Shown: positions 32,691 to 45,631, counted from the first letter of the stretch. The stretch: DNA of 64,000 nt from Cephalotus follicularis (GCA_001972305.1 BDDD01000924.1:234039-298038), one strand, 5' to 3'. Numbers and translations: made by a program. The notes: a model not told the origin generated them from the sequence alone.

Positions 32691-33800
32691 GATCTCCCTT
32701 CTCAAATTCTAACTTTCTTCTCTTGCTATCGGCGTAACTCTTCTGCCGACTCTGTGCAGTCAGCAGTCTCTTCTAGATCATCTCCACCTTATCAGTGGTC
32801 TCTTGTACCAAGTCAGGTCCAAGCACTTGTCTCTCACCTACCTTATCCCAGCAAATAGGTGATCTGCATTTCCTGCCATATAAAGCTTCATAAGGAGCCA
32901 TTCCGATGCTGGTGTGAAAACTATTGTTGTAAGAGAATTCAATCAATGCTAGATGATCCTCCCAACTCCCAGCAAAATCAATCATACAAGCCCGTAACAT
33001 ATCCTCCAGAGTCTGGATCGTACGCTCGGACTGTCCGTCAGTCTGTGGATGAAATGCAGTGCTGAAGTTCAAGGTCGTTCCCATAGCTGCTTGGAACTTC
33101 TTCCAGAACCTTGAAGTAAATCTAGCATCTCGGTCGCAGACAATAATGACCGGCACCCCATGCAATCTCACTATCTCCCGGATATACAATCGAGCAAACT
33201 TCTCGATAGAATGTGTCATGTTCATCGGAAGAAAGTGTGTAGACTTAGTAAGTCTGTCCACCATAACCACACGGCTTCATGCTGATTCTGTGACATCGGC
33301 AATCCTGACACAAAGTCCATGGTCACATGTTCCCATTTCCATTCAACCACCGGTAGCGATTGTAGCAATCCGACAGGTTTCTGATGTTCAGCCTTCACTC
33401 TCTGACAGGTCAAATATCTTGCTACATATTCAGCAATTTCTCTCTTCATGACGCTCCACCAGTAATTCTTTTTCAGCTCGTGCCACATCTTGGAACTTCC
33501 TGGGTGAACACTGTATCTCGATTTGTGAGCTTGTTGCAATAGTTCATTCTCGATACTCTCGTCATCCGGAACACATATCCTCCCTCGGAACCTCAAAATG
33601 CCATCAGTATGAATGGAGAACTCAGAATCAGCGTCAAGGTTCTCACGAATACTCCACAATTCAGCATCACTATACTGAGCGGTCAGCATACGATCGAGAA
33701 GTTCCGGTTGTGCTCTCATACTTTCCACTATAACTCCTCGGGAAACCATGAACGGATTCCATCTCTGAAATTCTTCCAATAGATTCCACTGTGACACCAT
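32691..33800 (-). pseudogene. pol: Y2 integrase domain
   Basis: Minus-strand motifs: [97 protein letters not shown] and YGRKCRSPICWDKVGERQ. Zinc-binding region and DDE core are both visible. Fossil copy. Confidence 0.88.
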
Positions 33801-34300
33801 AGCTCCAGCAATCGTTGCCTTGCGACTCATCGCATCAGCCACTACATTTTCCCTTCCCGGGTGGTATTGAATACTGCAGTTGTAGTCATTGAAGAATTCC
33901 ACCCATCGCCTTTGTCTCATGTTGAGCTCCTTCTGGGAAAAAAAATATTTCAAGCTTTTATGATCGGTGAAGATTTCAAACTGAGCACCATAGAGATAGT
34001 GCCTCCATTTCTGCAAAGCAAACACTATGGCTGCCAACTCAAGATCATGTATGGGATAATTTTCCTCGTACGACTTTAACTTCCTTGATGCGTATGCAAT
34101 CACCTTACCATGTTGCATAAGTACGCATCCCAATCCTTTCCCAGAGGCATCAGTGTAGACAGTAAACCCCTCATTACTTTCCGGTAATGCCAACACTGGA
34201 GCCGAAATCAATCGACTCTTTAACTCTTGGAAACTCACTTTACAGGAATCATCCCACACAAAACTGGACTTTTTCTGGGTCAACTGTGTCAGTGGTGTAG
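33801..34300 (-). pseudogene. pol: Y2 RNase H domain
   Basis: [69 protein letters not shown] and [17 protein letters not shown]. It is about nine-tenths identical to the Y1 protein over this part by eye. Confidence 0.88.
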
Positions 34301-34309
34301 CAAGTTTCG

Positions 34310-35210
34310 AGAACCCCTAGATGAATCTTCGGTAGTAGCCAGACAAACCCAAGAAAGTACGGACCTCCGTCACGTTCTTCCGTTGGGGCCAATCAACAAT
34401 GCTTTCGATCTTTGAAGGATCCACCGACAATCCTTCACTCGACACTATGTGACATAGGAACGTCACATGATCCACCCAGAATTCGCACTTGCTGAATTTG
34501 GCATACAGTTGTTCCTTCCGTAGTGTCTGCAGTACAATTCTCAAGTGTTGCATGTGTTCCTCAGTCCTCTTTGAGTAGATCAGGATGTCATCTAAGAATA
34601 TAACAACAAATTGGTCCAGATAAGGTTGGAACACTCTGTTCATCAGACACATAAAGGCTACAGGAGCATTAGTCAAACCAAACTGCAGTATCAAAAATTC
34701 GTAATGCCCATATCTGGTTCAAAATGCAGTTTTCTCCGCATCACCTTCTCGGATCCTCAACTGATGGTAACCTGTTCTCAGGTCAAGTTTGGAGTATACA
34801 GTTGGTCCTTGCAATTGGTCGAACAACTCCTCGATATGTAGCAGAGGATACTTGTTCTTTACCGTCACTTGATTCAGTAACCTGTAATCAATGCATAGCC
34901 GTATCGATCCATCTTTCTTCTTTACAAACAGAACCGGTGCACCCCACGGTGATACACTCGGTCTGATAAACCCTTTGTCAAGATAATCTTGCAATTGAAC
35001 TTTCAACTCCTTCAGCTCAGCAGGAGCCATTCGGTATGGTGCTCTGGATATAGGAGCAGTCCCAGGCAATAACTCAATGCTGAACTCGACATTTCTCTCC
35101 GGTGACAACGAAGTGAGTTCATCTGGAAACACATCATGAAATTCACATACAACAGGCACTTGTTCAATATTAGGCGTACCTTTCGTATGATCAATCACAT
35201 ACGCCAAATA
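34310..35210 (-). pseudogene. pol: Y2 reverse transcriptase domain
   Basis: [96 protein letters not shown], the active-site box [12 protein letters not shown] and the connection [12 protein letters not shown]. Typical chromovirus RT on the minus strand. Broken. Confidence 0.88.
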
Positions 35211-35720
35211 GCCTTCACATCCTTGCTTGAGATATCTCTGTGCTCGTGTATATGAAATGATCGGAGCAGTAACATTCTTCTCTCTGATAAACTTCACTCT
35301 GTCCCATCTTGTAGGTATAATGTCATCATCTTGTTGTAGCAATCAACACAAGCATGATGAGCATACAGTCAATCCATCCCCAAGATTACATCAAAATCTC
35401 GGATAGGTAATACAATTAGATCAGCCAATAATTGAACCCCAGCTATCGTGATCTCACAATTATCCATTACAGAGTCAGATCGAAGATAAGTACCAGCTGG
35501 AGTACTTACTTCCAAAACATAAGGCAAATTAGAAGTAATGCCATGCAATTTGTGAGCAATTTTAGATGCAATGAATGAATGCGTTGCACCAGGGTCAATT
35601 AATACATGAGCTAATATGCCAGATATATAGATAGTACCTCCCACAACAGTAGTAGATTCTGGCACATCATCTCTAGATAAGGTATAGACCCTACCTTTCA
35701 TAATCCCCTTTCCGGTGTCT
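35211..35720 (-). pseudogene. pol: Y2 protease domain
   Basis: [26 protein letters not shown] then [21 protein letters not shown], and later LIVLPIRDFDVILGMD. The paired ID-x-GAT and DFDVILGMD strands are the usual signature of plant Ty3 aspartic proteases. It is more complete than the Y1 copy. Confidence 0.82.
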
Positions 35721-36850
35721 CTCCGCGGTTGAGCCGTCGCAACACCACCACTCGCGCCAGCACCTCCCTGTTGTCCGCGTGCATGATCCCTCATCATCGG
35801 GCATCCACTCATCAAATGGTCCTATGAACCACACCTCAGGCATTTCCCCATCTTCTTCCAACACCTGGTCTCGTCATGGTTCTGACGATCGCAAAAAGTA
35901 CATCCTTCAGAGTTTTGTTGGCAACTTCGGTTAGGAGTTCTTGATCGGAGTTTATCTCGTTGAAAACCTCCTTGATTCTTATTCCCAGACTTTACAGAAC
36001 CATCAGGTTTGTTGATGCCTTGCCCATGTGACTGTGCTGGTCTCGATTGAGTACGAGACCGCTCTATCCTTCGGTCATTTGCATCAGACTCCAGAATCCT
36101 AGCTCTCTAAGTAATATCTACAAAAGATGTTAGCTGTAACAGTAACAACTTAGATCGGATATCTGGACGAAGGCCTTTTAGGAACCTTCGGATCTTTCTG
36201 GATTCACCCTCTACGAGATAGGGCGTGTGCCGAGCTAACTCCACAAAACGGGTCTGGTACTGAGCTACCGTCATATCTCCTTGACGTAGCTCCATCAATT
36301 CTGTCTCTCTCCTGTCTTGCTCCATCTGCGGAACATAAGTTGCAGATAACTCAGATTGAAATCGGTCCCAAGTCCTGTCCAGATTTCGAGATTCCCACTT
36401 TGCTTCAACCATTTCCCACCAATGAGTAGCTTCACCCCATAGGCGGTACACAGCAAAGGTAATATTTTGTTCATCGGTACATCTCAAGGCTTCAAATATC
36501 CTCTCCATATCTCTCATCCATCGCTCAGCTACATTGGCATCCAATTCTCCCAGGAATGTAGGAGGATTCTGCCTCATGAACCGCTCTAGGTCTCTGCCAA
36601 AATTGTCAACATGATTGACTTCTGGAACACACTGTCAGGCTTGAGTAGCCTCATACATCTGTCTCGTCTGTTCCATGTGTACAGCATTGGCTTGGATCTG
36701 CTATTGGAAAAGATCATCCATGCGCTCAAAGTTACTCCTCTCATCGTGTACTGGAGGGACATTTACTTTCGGGCCATTCTCGTGAACAGGCGGGGCATTG
36801 TTCACCTCGTCAGCTCTACGCCTTCCACGTCTACCTCTCTTTTGATCCAT
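35721..36850 (-). pseudogene. gag: Y2 gag remnant
   Basis: Minus-strand start MDQKRGRRGRRRADEVNNAPPVHENG at 36850, core [97 protein letters not shown], and two knuckle-like motifs near 35780-35905. The gag core here is the best preserved in the window. Broken in a few places. Confidence 0.87.
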
Positions 36851-36939
36851 TCTGTTTCCTATATGGAATGACAAAATCATTAGGAAACATTTCAATCAAT
36901 TCTGAGAAATTTATCCCAGCTTAGCATATATGGAATATG

Positions 36940-36950
36940 CTCTGATACCA
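36940..36950 (-). other. Y2 primer binding site (tRNA-Met)
   Basis: CTCTGATACCA on the plus strand is the reverse complement of TGGTATCAGAG, 3 bp from the LTR. Confidence 0.9.
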
Positions 36951-38279
36951 TGCTGTCACACCCCGTTATTTCCATTCACGTATAATGGACAAGCATATGT
37001 GGTGATATCAGAAATAAGCATAAATAATATTCCATCACAATTCATAAATAAATTTGCGAAAGCAGTTATTAAGCCGGAATATAACATAAGCCGTCCGCAC
37101 GTATCCCATACTACGTGCGGTTAAAACCAACAATTATTCTTACAAAAGGAGAATACAACATAACGAGGTATGAACCGTTCAATTTCAATTACAATACGAC
37201 ATCATAAATAACAACCTTAAATTAACCAAAAGAATCTCACCAAGCTTCAGCAGCAGTCTCCAAATGTCCTTGCTTAATCTGGATTTGTAGGGGTTAGCCG
37301 TTGTCCTGACTTGGCTAAGTAGGAAGATAATGCATGATAAGGAATATATGAATGCAACATGTATGACAGTTTATATCAAAATAACATTTAAATGTACCAA
37401 TATATGAGCAATCATGCCAAGTGGCCATAAACAGTACATATGCAATAATACCGCACGAGGGTACAATCAATTCATCCATCAATTGGGTGTCACATGTCGC
37501 TAACTCCTAGCACCAACTGTGCACACCTATCTATCACCCTATGCTCCAAGGATGAAAGATCAGGTAACAATTACTACCGGCGTTGGCGGGTAGTTTAACA
37601 ATAAAATCTGCAATGCAGACATAATTAGGTGATGCTCAGGCCAACTCCTGGCACCCAAGATCACATCCATAGTCAGTGACGTCCTCCATCACTCGGCTAC
37701 GGCAAGCATAGACAATCAATTCAAGCATTTCAATAATAATATTACATATATCAGCAATATGCAATATAAAAGTTGTTTCTGTAATAACAATCATTTATCG
37801 TACATCTCTTCGGAGAAAAACGACCTCAATTCAATAGTGGTTTCCAGTTTGGGAAACAAAACAGTAGGTACCTCTCATGTAGGAGGGAAATCAGTAGTTC
37901 ATTTGGCAATAATCATTTATATGAAAATGATAGTTAATATCATAAATTGGGTACATAGCCCATAGTTGGTTTCAATCATTGAAATACAAGTGGTAGTGGT
38001 GTTAGAAGACACCAAAACAGTTTATACTAATATGACAGTAGCATATTCAGCAACAAGATCACAAATCAGTGGTTCTTGTAATAATAGTGTTCATTTGAAA
38101 ATGGTGTTTAAAACCATGAATTGTGCATATGGCACATAGTTCGTTTGATCATTGCAATATAAGTAGTAGCGATGTTAAATAACATCAATCAGTATATACT
38201 ATATGGTGGCAGCATATACAATTCAATAACAGTACCAACAGTAACAATTCAATCAATATTATGCAATTTCTGCCCAGAA

Positions 38280-38394
38280 CAGTCGGCTGCCCTCAAGATT
38301 AGCCGACTGTTTGGGTTGGGTAGTCGACTGCTTGGGCTTGGCAGTCGACTGAAAGGGTTGAGTAGTCGACTTCCAAGGGTGGCAGTCGACTGCC
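38280..38394 (-). repeat. 21-bp phased palindrome array in Y2 5' LTR
   Basis: Six cores (plus-strand positions 38282, 38302, 38323, 38344, 38365, 38385), spaced 20, 21, 21, 21, 20. It lies about 1.29-1.4 kb from the LTR start, as in Y1. Confidence 0.9.
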
Positions 38395-39424
38395 TCTGCC
38401 CAGAATTTCAGGCAGTAGCAAGTCATGCACTTTCAATTCGATTTCCAATCAATTCAACACATGTAATCATGCAGAAAATAACCATACACAATATACAAAC
38501 TCATATCTTCCATAACATATCATTATCCCTACCTCAAATCGCTATCCCAAGAGCAATTGAGTTTGATCTTTCTCTTTGAGTTCCAAGTCACTTTCACCAA
38601 CAATACTTTCAATTCAGCAATAGCAATCTATGTAAGCATGTTTTATGAACACATGCATTAGTACCAGTAGCTTTCAATAGTTGCTTATAACCATTTCAAT
38701 TCCAATAGTAGCTTAATCATCAAGTTCTTTAAGTCTTAACTTCCATTTCCAATTTCCTTTTGAATTTCATGTCAAGTATCATTAATCTCGGATTCATGGA
38801 CTTTTTAACTTGTTTGACAGTAGGTATATATATACTTAGAAACCATTAAGCATACATCCTATCACTAACAATAATTAAAATCCATTCTAGAGGTTAAATC
38901 ACCAATTCCACTTGCTCCAATTCACTATAACCCATTTCAATTCAAAGGTTGTTAATTTTAATCCATTAACAGAAGATATTTAATCATTCTCCTAGTCATA
39001 TCATCATCATAACAACAGATAATTCGGATTGAGAACTTACCAAGAGTCTAAGGCCTCAAAGTCCTCCTTTTTGAGCTTTCTAACCTATCCAATGCAAGCC
39101 TTCAATAATCCTTAGCAACTCTCACTTCACTCTCTGTTTCTAACAGTCATTCACCATTCAACAGTTGATGAAAGTCTCAAAGGCTTATAATTTCGTCAGA
39201 TTCCTACCTACTCACATGCACTCACATTTTTCTTTCTTTCATTCCAACACATGCCTCCCTCTCTTCACCTTTCTCTCATTAATTATCAATTTGTAGGTTG
39301 TTGGCCTACAGAGAACATGCAAACATTCAATTTTGCATGTTCTGGCAGATGGTGAGACATATGGGCCATTTCCCACCTGTCATTCTTGTCCCTGCACATG
39401 CCAGGAATCTGTCCTGGGCAAAAC

Positions 39425-39507
39425 CAGTCGACTGGATATGGTGGGCAGTCGACTGCCTTCATCACGTGGCAAACAGTCGACTGTTGCCCTGTGAGAGTCG
39501 GCTGTTT
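39425..39507 (-). repeat. Small palindrome array near start of Y2 5' LTR
   Basis: Four GTCGAC/GTCGGC cores with the same 21, 28, 21 spacing and the same bases as 31979-32060. Confidence 0.87.
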
Positions 39508-39678
39508 GGGCTGGTTTAGGGTTTCCTAATCTTTGATACATCTCCAATTGTACATCCAATCATCCCAAGCAATTACCAATCACAGGAATCAATATAACTG
39601 GACAAATAACTCAATTAAAATGCATATTTTATTTCAAAATTAGATCAATATACATTAATTGAAGTTGCGGTTATTACA

Positions 39679-41171
39679 AAAATAGTCGACTGTCATTGAA
39701 AACAGTCGACTACACAATTGATCCAGTCGACTGGCAAAGCCCAGTAGTCGACTACCCAACCCAACAGCCGACTGGTTCTTGAGGGCAGTCGACTGTTCTG
39801 GGTAGAAATTGCATAACATTGATTGAATTGCTACTGTTTTGCATTGCTATTGAATTGTATATGCTACTGTTTTGCATTGCTATTGAATTGTATATGCTAC
39901 TATCATATAGTATATACAGTTTGATGTTATTTAACATCATTACTGCTGATATTTCAATGATCGAACGAAACTATGTGCTATATGCACAATTTATGGTTTT
40001 AAACACCACTTCAATGAAAATTACTATTTACAACAACTACTGCCTTTGATTATTGCATATGCTACTTATGTTAGTATATACTGTTTGGTGCTATTAACAC
40101 CACTACTACTGATAATTTAGAGATTGAAACTATCTATGGGCCTTGTACCCCAAAATTATGATATTTACTATCATTTTCAAAAGAACACTTATTGTTAAAA
40201 AGGAACTACTGATTTTCCTCCTACATGAGAGGTTCTTACTGTTTGTTTCCGAATTGGAAACCACTACTGTACTAATATCATTTTCCTCATATGAGATGTA
40301 TGATCACTGAAATGTTATATGTTTCTAAAGAAAACACTTGATATTGCATATTGATTATATATGTAATATTATTACTGATTGTACTGATTGAATTGATTGT
40401 CTATGCTTACTGCCGTAGTTTAGTGATGGAGGATATCACTGACTATGGATGTGATCCTGGGTGCCAGGAGTTGGCCAGAGTATCACCCAAACTGTCTGCC
40501 ATTGCATAAATTACTGTTAAACTACCCGCCAACGCCGGTAGTAAATGTTACCCGTTCTGTCATCCTCGGTGCATAGGGTGATAGTTAGGTGGTGCACAGT
40601 TGGTGCTAGGAGTTAGTGACATGTGACCCCCAACTACTGAATGAATTCATTGTACCCTTGTGCGGTATTCTTGCATATGAACTGTTTATGGCCACTTGGC
40701 ATGATTACTCTTATATTGGCCCATTTAAATGTTACTTTGATACAAACTGTCATACATATTGCATTCATATATTCCTCAACATACTTTATCTTCCTACTTA
40801 ACCAAGTGAGGACAACGGCTAACCCCTACAATTACAGATTGAGCAAGGACGTTCGGAGCTTGCTGCTGAAGCTTTGGAGAGCTTCTTTTGGTTGTTTTAA
40901 GGTTGTTATTTCTATTGTTGAATTTGTAATGAAATGAACGAATCATACCTTGTTTATGTTGTATTCCTTATGTTAAGGATAATATTTATCTTGTACCCGC
41001 ACGTAGTATGGGATGCGTGCGGACGGCTTGTAATTTTTTTTTATATTCCGGCTTATTGACTGCTTCCACATATTGTTATGTACTGTTGAATGAAATGCTG
41101 GAATGTATGTTTAATACTGATATCACCATATATGCTTATCGATGATGGTATTGAAATAACGGGGTGTGACA
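39679..41171 (+). repeat. Y1 3' LTR, second piece
   Basis: Continues the Y1 3' LTR after Y2 and ends GGGGTGTGACA followed by the TSD GCATG. It opens with the well-preserved phased array (39681-39797) and carries a local duplication of about 30 bp (TTTTGCATTGCTATTG twice, near 39837 and 39868). Confidence 0.93.
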
Positions 41172-42574
41172 GCATGGATGCTCGAACAAGACTGTGAATG
41201 AACTGATAGGACGGTTAACTGTTTATATATGCTGGTATGGGACAGCATGTATATTTAGTCAACCACTAGATGTTAAAGTGCTAGACAGATATATATTGTA
41301 AATGGACATGGACCGTAGATGGCTATAGACCGTAAACGGATAAGAAATGTAAATGATATAGCATGGTTGTGGATTGATACGGGACAAAAGGCCCCGGATG
41401 ATGGTATATGGTGGAGTTGCTGATGAAGGATTGTGTTAGGACTTATAGGGATATGAAATGACATTGTTCACATTTCTTATGCCATGTACACATTTCATAT
41501 GATTGGCATTATATATATATATCTGCTACATCCTGGTACGCATTCATTGCATATGTATATTGTATACAGCCATTGGCAGCTGACCTGTTTCATTGAAATG
41601 AAGTGGGTCATGTTTAGGTTCTGGTGGACATGTCAGTGATTAGACAGTCTGAATGCAGGGTAAGGATTTACATTCTTTCGATCTATGTTTATATATAGTA
41701 GTTGATGTAGATGAATAGTATACATACATTATATGACCTGTTGGCTTGTGGCAGTGCTGGAATATAAATGTGTGTTGATGTATTAAACCTGCCGGCATGT
41801 GGCAGTGCATAAGTTGATTGGTGTATGATATACTTGATTTAGTTATGATGTAGTCTGGTGCGGGATGAGCCCCCAGAATATAGATTGTGATTAGATATGA
41901 GGGTTGATCCCCAAACATATAAACTCTGGTTTATCAGGTGGCATGGAGTCCGATAAACGAATACTTCATGCCCAAATTTTGAGAAATCCTAAAAGTATGA
42001 TTTTGATGGATTCATCACTTGATGTTCTATAATGATGTAATTCTATTGAGTTGTGGTCTACTGAGGGTAGAGCCCATTTATGAACTGCTGGTTCCTCCTT
42101 CGGGAGTATGGATATATAAATGCGTTTTTCTCTACATGTCGAATAGTCTGATAAACGAATACAACATGCCTGATTTTCGGGAGATTATAAGAGTTAGAAG
42201 GTATTCATTTGACTATTCAGCTAATAGGATATGATTGTTTAAAGTTTTATAGCACTTTTGGGTATGATTGTTTGGATTAGACGGAACTATGCTGGATATA
42301 CGAGTGTAAAATCCTTACTGTTGGGAGATTGAAAGTGATTAATTGAATAAAGTGCTAATTGGAGTTATTTGGAGTTGCAAAATAATAATAGGTATTATGC
42401 TGAGTTCTTGGAGACCGAGAGACTGTACGCTTACGGATTGTGTAGCCATAAATCACGTGGTTAAGGATCGGGTCGTTACAATTGGATCGTATGATTATGA
42501 ATTGTTTGATGCGGATAAGTTAGAATTCTATGATTAGGAAATCTCATGATGAGATTCTTTTAAGGTGGGGAAAA
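41172..42574 (+). other. X2 interior, 3' part, non-coding
   Basis: 1.4 kb with no recognisable protein. Short words repeat, such as the TGTGGCAGTGC pair near 41747 and 41799 and TCCGATAAACGAATAC-like words near 41949 and 42147. It ends in the purine tract TAAGGTGGGGAAAA (42561-42574) that precedes the 3' LTR. Confidence 0.7.
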
Positions 42575-45500
42575 TGTAACACCCGAGTTTTTTGTAAAAT
42601 GAAATCTTATTACGGAATTAATAAGAATAGTGAAATTCTCGAATTTGATGACGTTTTCCCTTTTATAAGGTCGAGTTTTGAAAGAGGAATGATAAGGAAA
42701 TGTTCCAAGGCATTTCGTATTTGAAGCCACAATTATGATGCTCAAAACGGCCAAAAAGTCTATTTTTAATGCGCAACAGTGAGGTCCTATGTTCGCATTA
42801 TTTTTACGGTTATTTTGGTTGCCATTCGGATTATTTATGTCGTAATTTGCGGAATAATCGGGACCCAAGCTTTAGTATTTTGCCCGTAAATACTAAAGTA
42901 GAAGCAAAAAATATAAAAGGGAGTGAGAGGAACCACGGGCGCTCTACGCGCCTGTGTAAAGAAAGAATAGCGGGCGCTAAGCGCCCGCAACAGAGAGAAA
43001 AGAGAGAGGTCGGGAGAGACAGCGGGAGAGAGGGCGTCGGAGACGACGTCGGAGGCAGCCATATGACCGGGAGAGGACAGCGGACAACATAGGCGCACCG
43101 GCCGAAGGTAACTCCTCCTTTCCTTTTCGCCTTTTCTTTTTTTCTTCTTCTTCCCCGCCACTGTCGCCGCCTTTCCGTACGTTTTCCAACACCGTTAACG
43201 TCAAGGATGGGTGGGTTTTTTTCTAGAAGGCCCGCTCTATCCATTTCGACCACCATTGAGGCGTTAATCGGTCAGAATTGGCAGGGATGTGTTGACTGAG
43301 CCGACCCGGCGAGTTGACTCACGGTCACCTAAGACCGTGCGTTTGGTGCCGAGTCTTGGCGAGTCAAGGGCAGGGATGTGATGATTTGGTGGTGGTGTGG
43401 TGTTTTTGGGTGGTGATCGGACCTGTCGAGGTCCGGCGAGTTGACTCAGTGAGTCATAACTCATTGGCATCGGTGACACGGCGTTCCGCGCTGATTCACG
43501 GCGAGTCTTGAGCAGTTTTGAGTAGACCGTTCAATGTGGAACCTGTTTATGGGTGTTTCACAAGCTGGGTGAGTTGGCCGGAATCTGGCCGACAGTCCGG
43601 TGATGACAATGTTGGTTTATGTGCGTTGATCATAACGGAAATGTATTGCATGTGCAGTGAGCGAGTTGGTAATTTGGTTCGACAGTGAAGGGAAGTGATA
43701 ATCGATAATTGACAGCAACTTCAAAATGTTCGGCGGTTGAACCTACAGCTCGAATGTACGATTGCTAATGTTAACAGGTAGGGTGTATGACATGTTTATG
43801 AACATAAAGCATACATATTGTGTTTGATAAATGCTATACATATGTGTGTAGTTTCAGCTAAGAAAGGATTAGTTTCTGCTAAGTTTTGGCTAGGATGAAT
43901 CATAGGAAAGAAGGAGATTAAAGCAAGGTAAGGAATCCTGATCACCTTTCCAGAGTATTTTATGGGTGTAAGGAAAAACTCTACTTTCTAAAATTTGTGT
44001 TAGTAAGGAAAAAATCTTACTTTTGCCAAAGTATTTTATTCCATTATTTTCTAAATTATTAAATGTTGTATTTTCCGATATGTTATAATTTTATTTACTA
44101 GTTACAATTTACGAATTCATTAAAATATTTACGTTAACTTTATTTACGAGTTTTCGCTTTCTAAATTCGTTGAGATATTAACTTTAATGTTAATACTTTA
44201 ATTTTTTTAAAGCTTTATGTATTCCGAAATTCTGCCAATTTTTATATGATTATATTCTACTATTACGGAAGTTGTGATTTTATCATTTGAAGTTATTGAG
44301 TTAATTTTTACTATTTTACGTTTTTTATTTTTCGTTATGAAAGTTATGATTTTATCATTTTACTGTTTTCCGTTGCTATATGTAAACTCAATTTTACAAA
44401 TGTTGTACGAATTGATTTTATGAATGCTTTAAGCTGATCAGTCAAAGTATTTAAGAAAATTATTTATGAAAGGTAAAAATGAAATGAACTAAGATGAACA
44501 ACTACTGGATTGCGATACAGGGAGGATTAATCTAGACAAGGATTAATGATATGAGCGGAGAGTGCTCACAGACATGCATGTGATGTAAGTTGGTGATCAG
44601 GGATGTGCACCTTGCCCCGGTGACTGGTTCAATCGGGTTATTTAAGTTTATACAATCCCTCAGTTATTTATGAAATGTTATGATTCATGAGATATGGTCA
44701 GAAAAAGAGAATGAAATGTTCTGTTTCATGAGATATGAAAAGAAAAAAATGATTGGGATTTTGAAGAGAAATATGATTTTGAAAGATGATGGTTTTTATA
44801 CCAGAAAAAGGATGTTAAACGATGTTTTGTTTTCAAAGTATGGCTATATTATATGCTAGATTTTTATGATATTTTTGAAAGGTATAATTTGCAAACGTTT
44901 TGATAAAGATTATCAAAAACAATGAATTTTAATAACGTTTTATGACTATGATTCTTACTGGGCTATTTGAGCTCACTCATTTCAATGTCTTGTTTTCAAA
45001 TAAACTTTTCCAGGAAATGGTTGAGCGTGAAAGTGCGAGCTTTAGAGGAAGTTCGTAAACGAAGTATCGGAAGGGAAGTATGCTATGCTATGAAGTTTTA
45101 TGCTTAATGTCCTGCGTTAATGTTTTCCTCCATGTAACGTTTTATGATAGACGATGTATAGATGTTAAAGTAAGGAAATGAATGTTATAGGTTATGATGT
45201 TTTCATGTAAGATGATGATATCAAAAGTTATTGAACATACTTGAGAGTATGAGAAGTTTATGGTAAAGGTGAGTAATGCATATGATTCTTTTATGATGTA
45301 ATAAGTTTAAGTTTTTCCGCTGTGTAAGGTTATATGCTAAGTGATGTACAAATGCAAAAGTATTAGAAATGATTATGATAATGAGAATATGATATCTTTG
45401 AAATTTTGTGATCAAAGATGTAAGCATATTGTGATCATGTGAAGTTATTGAATACGATGTGATGTTTCCGTTGAGTAATGATGTTAGGTTTTAAATCTAA

Positions 45501-45631
45501 GTTAAAATTAAATGGTTAGTGGATCATTAAATGATTAAACGATTTGATGGTTAATGGTTCACCTCACGTAACGTACCGATTCCTCGAGGCTCGCTTTGAG
45601 TATAAAGTGAACTCGGATCGGGGGCGTTACA
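42575..45631 (+). repeat. X2 3' LTR (3057 bp)
   Basis: Collinear with the 5' LTR, ends GGGGCGTTACA, followed by TSD GTAGG. TATA box copy at 42912-42920. Confidence 0.93.

Larger units (their letters stand above)
36859..39040 (-). promoter_or_regulatory. Y2 candidate leader intron
   Basis: Minus strand: donor-like TTG|GTAAGTTCTC at 39040 and acceptor-like CATTCCATATAG just upstream of the gag ATG. Same arrangement as Y1. Confidence 0.45.
30624..39678 (-). mobile_element. Y2: Ty3 chromovirus, reverse orientation inside Y1 3' LTR
   Basis: Left end TGTCACACCCC and right end GCGGTTATTACA are the reverse complements of the Y LTR ends. The flanks AAAAC (30619-30623) and AAAAT (39679-39683) are a near-perfect TSD. 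Read on the minus strand the order is 5' LTR 39678-36954, primer site, gag, protease, RT, RNase H, integrase, chromodomain, purine tract, 3' LTR 32232-30624. The LTR sequences differ clearly from Y1 away from the ends and arrays, so it is a sister subfamily. Seven of about 170 positions differ between its own LTRs at one end. Broken in roughly five or more places. Confidence 0.92.
36954..39678 (-). repeat. Y2 5' LTR (2725 bp)
   Basis: On the minus strand begins TGTAATAACCGCAAC at 39678 and ends GGGGTGTGACA at 36954. Contains both palindrome arrays. Confidence 0.93.
22281..41171 (+). mobile_element. Y1: Ty3 chromovirus (Tekay/Del-like), hosting Y2
   Basis: Begins TGTAATAACCGC, ends GGGGTGTGACA, with perfect TSD GCATG (22276-22280 and 41172-41176). 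The 5' LTR is 22281-25007, the interior 25008-29350, and the 3' LTR is split by Y2 into 29351-30623 and 39679-41171. Gag, protease, RT, RNase H, integrase and chromodomain are all recognisable and in order. It is one of the better preserved copies here, with roughly five breaks. LTRs differ at 8 of about 185 positions compared at the start. The age is probably a few million years or less. Confidence 0.92.
17533..45631 (+). mobile_element. X2: non-autonomous large LTR element (LARD-like), hosting Y1
   Basis: LTRs of about 3.07 kb (17533-20603 and 42575-45631) flank an interior of only about 3.1 kb once Y1 (22281-41171) is set aside. The TSD GTAGG is perfect (17528-17532 and 45632-45636). A Met primer site and a purine tract are present. 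The interior has a gag remnant (about 21116-21750) but nothing I recognise as protease, RT, RNase H or integrase, so it probably relied on a chromovirus for its enzymes. In two stretches of about 85 bp the LTRs differ at 8 and 3 positions, so this is not a recent insert. Confidence 0.88.
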
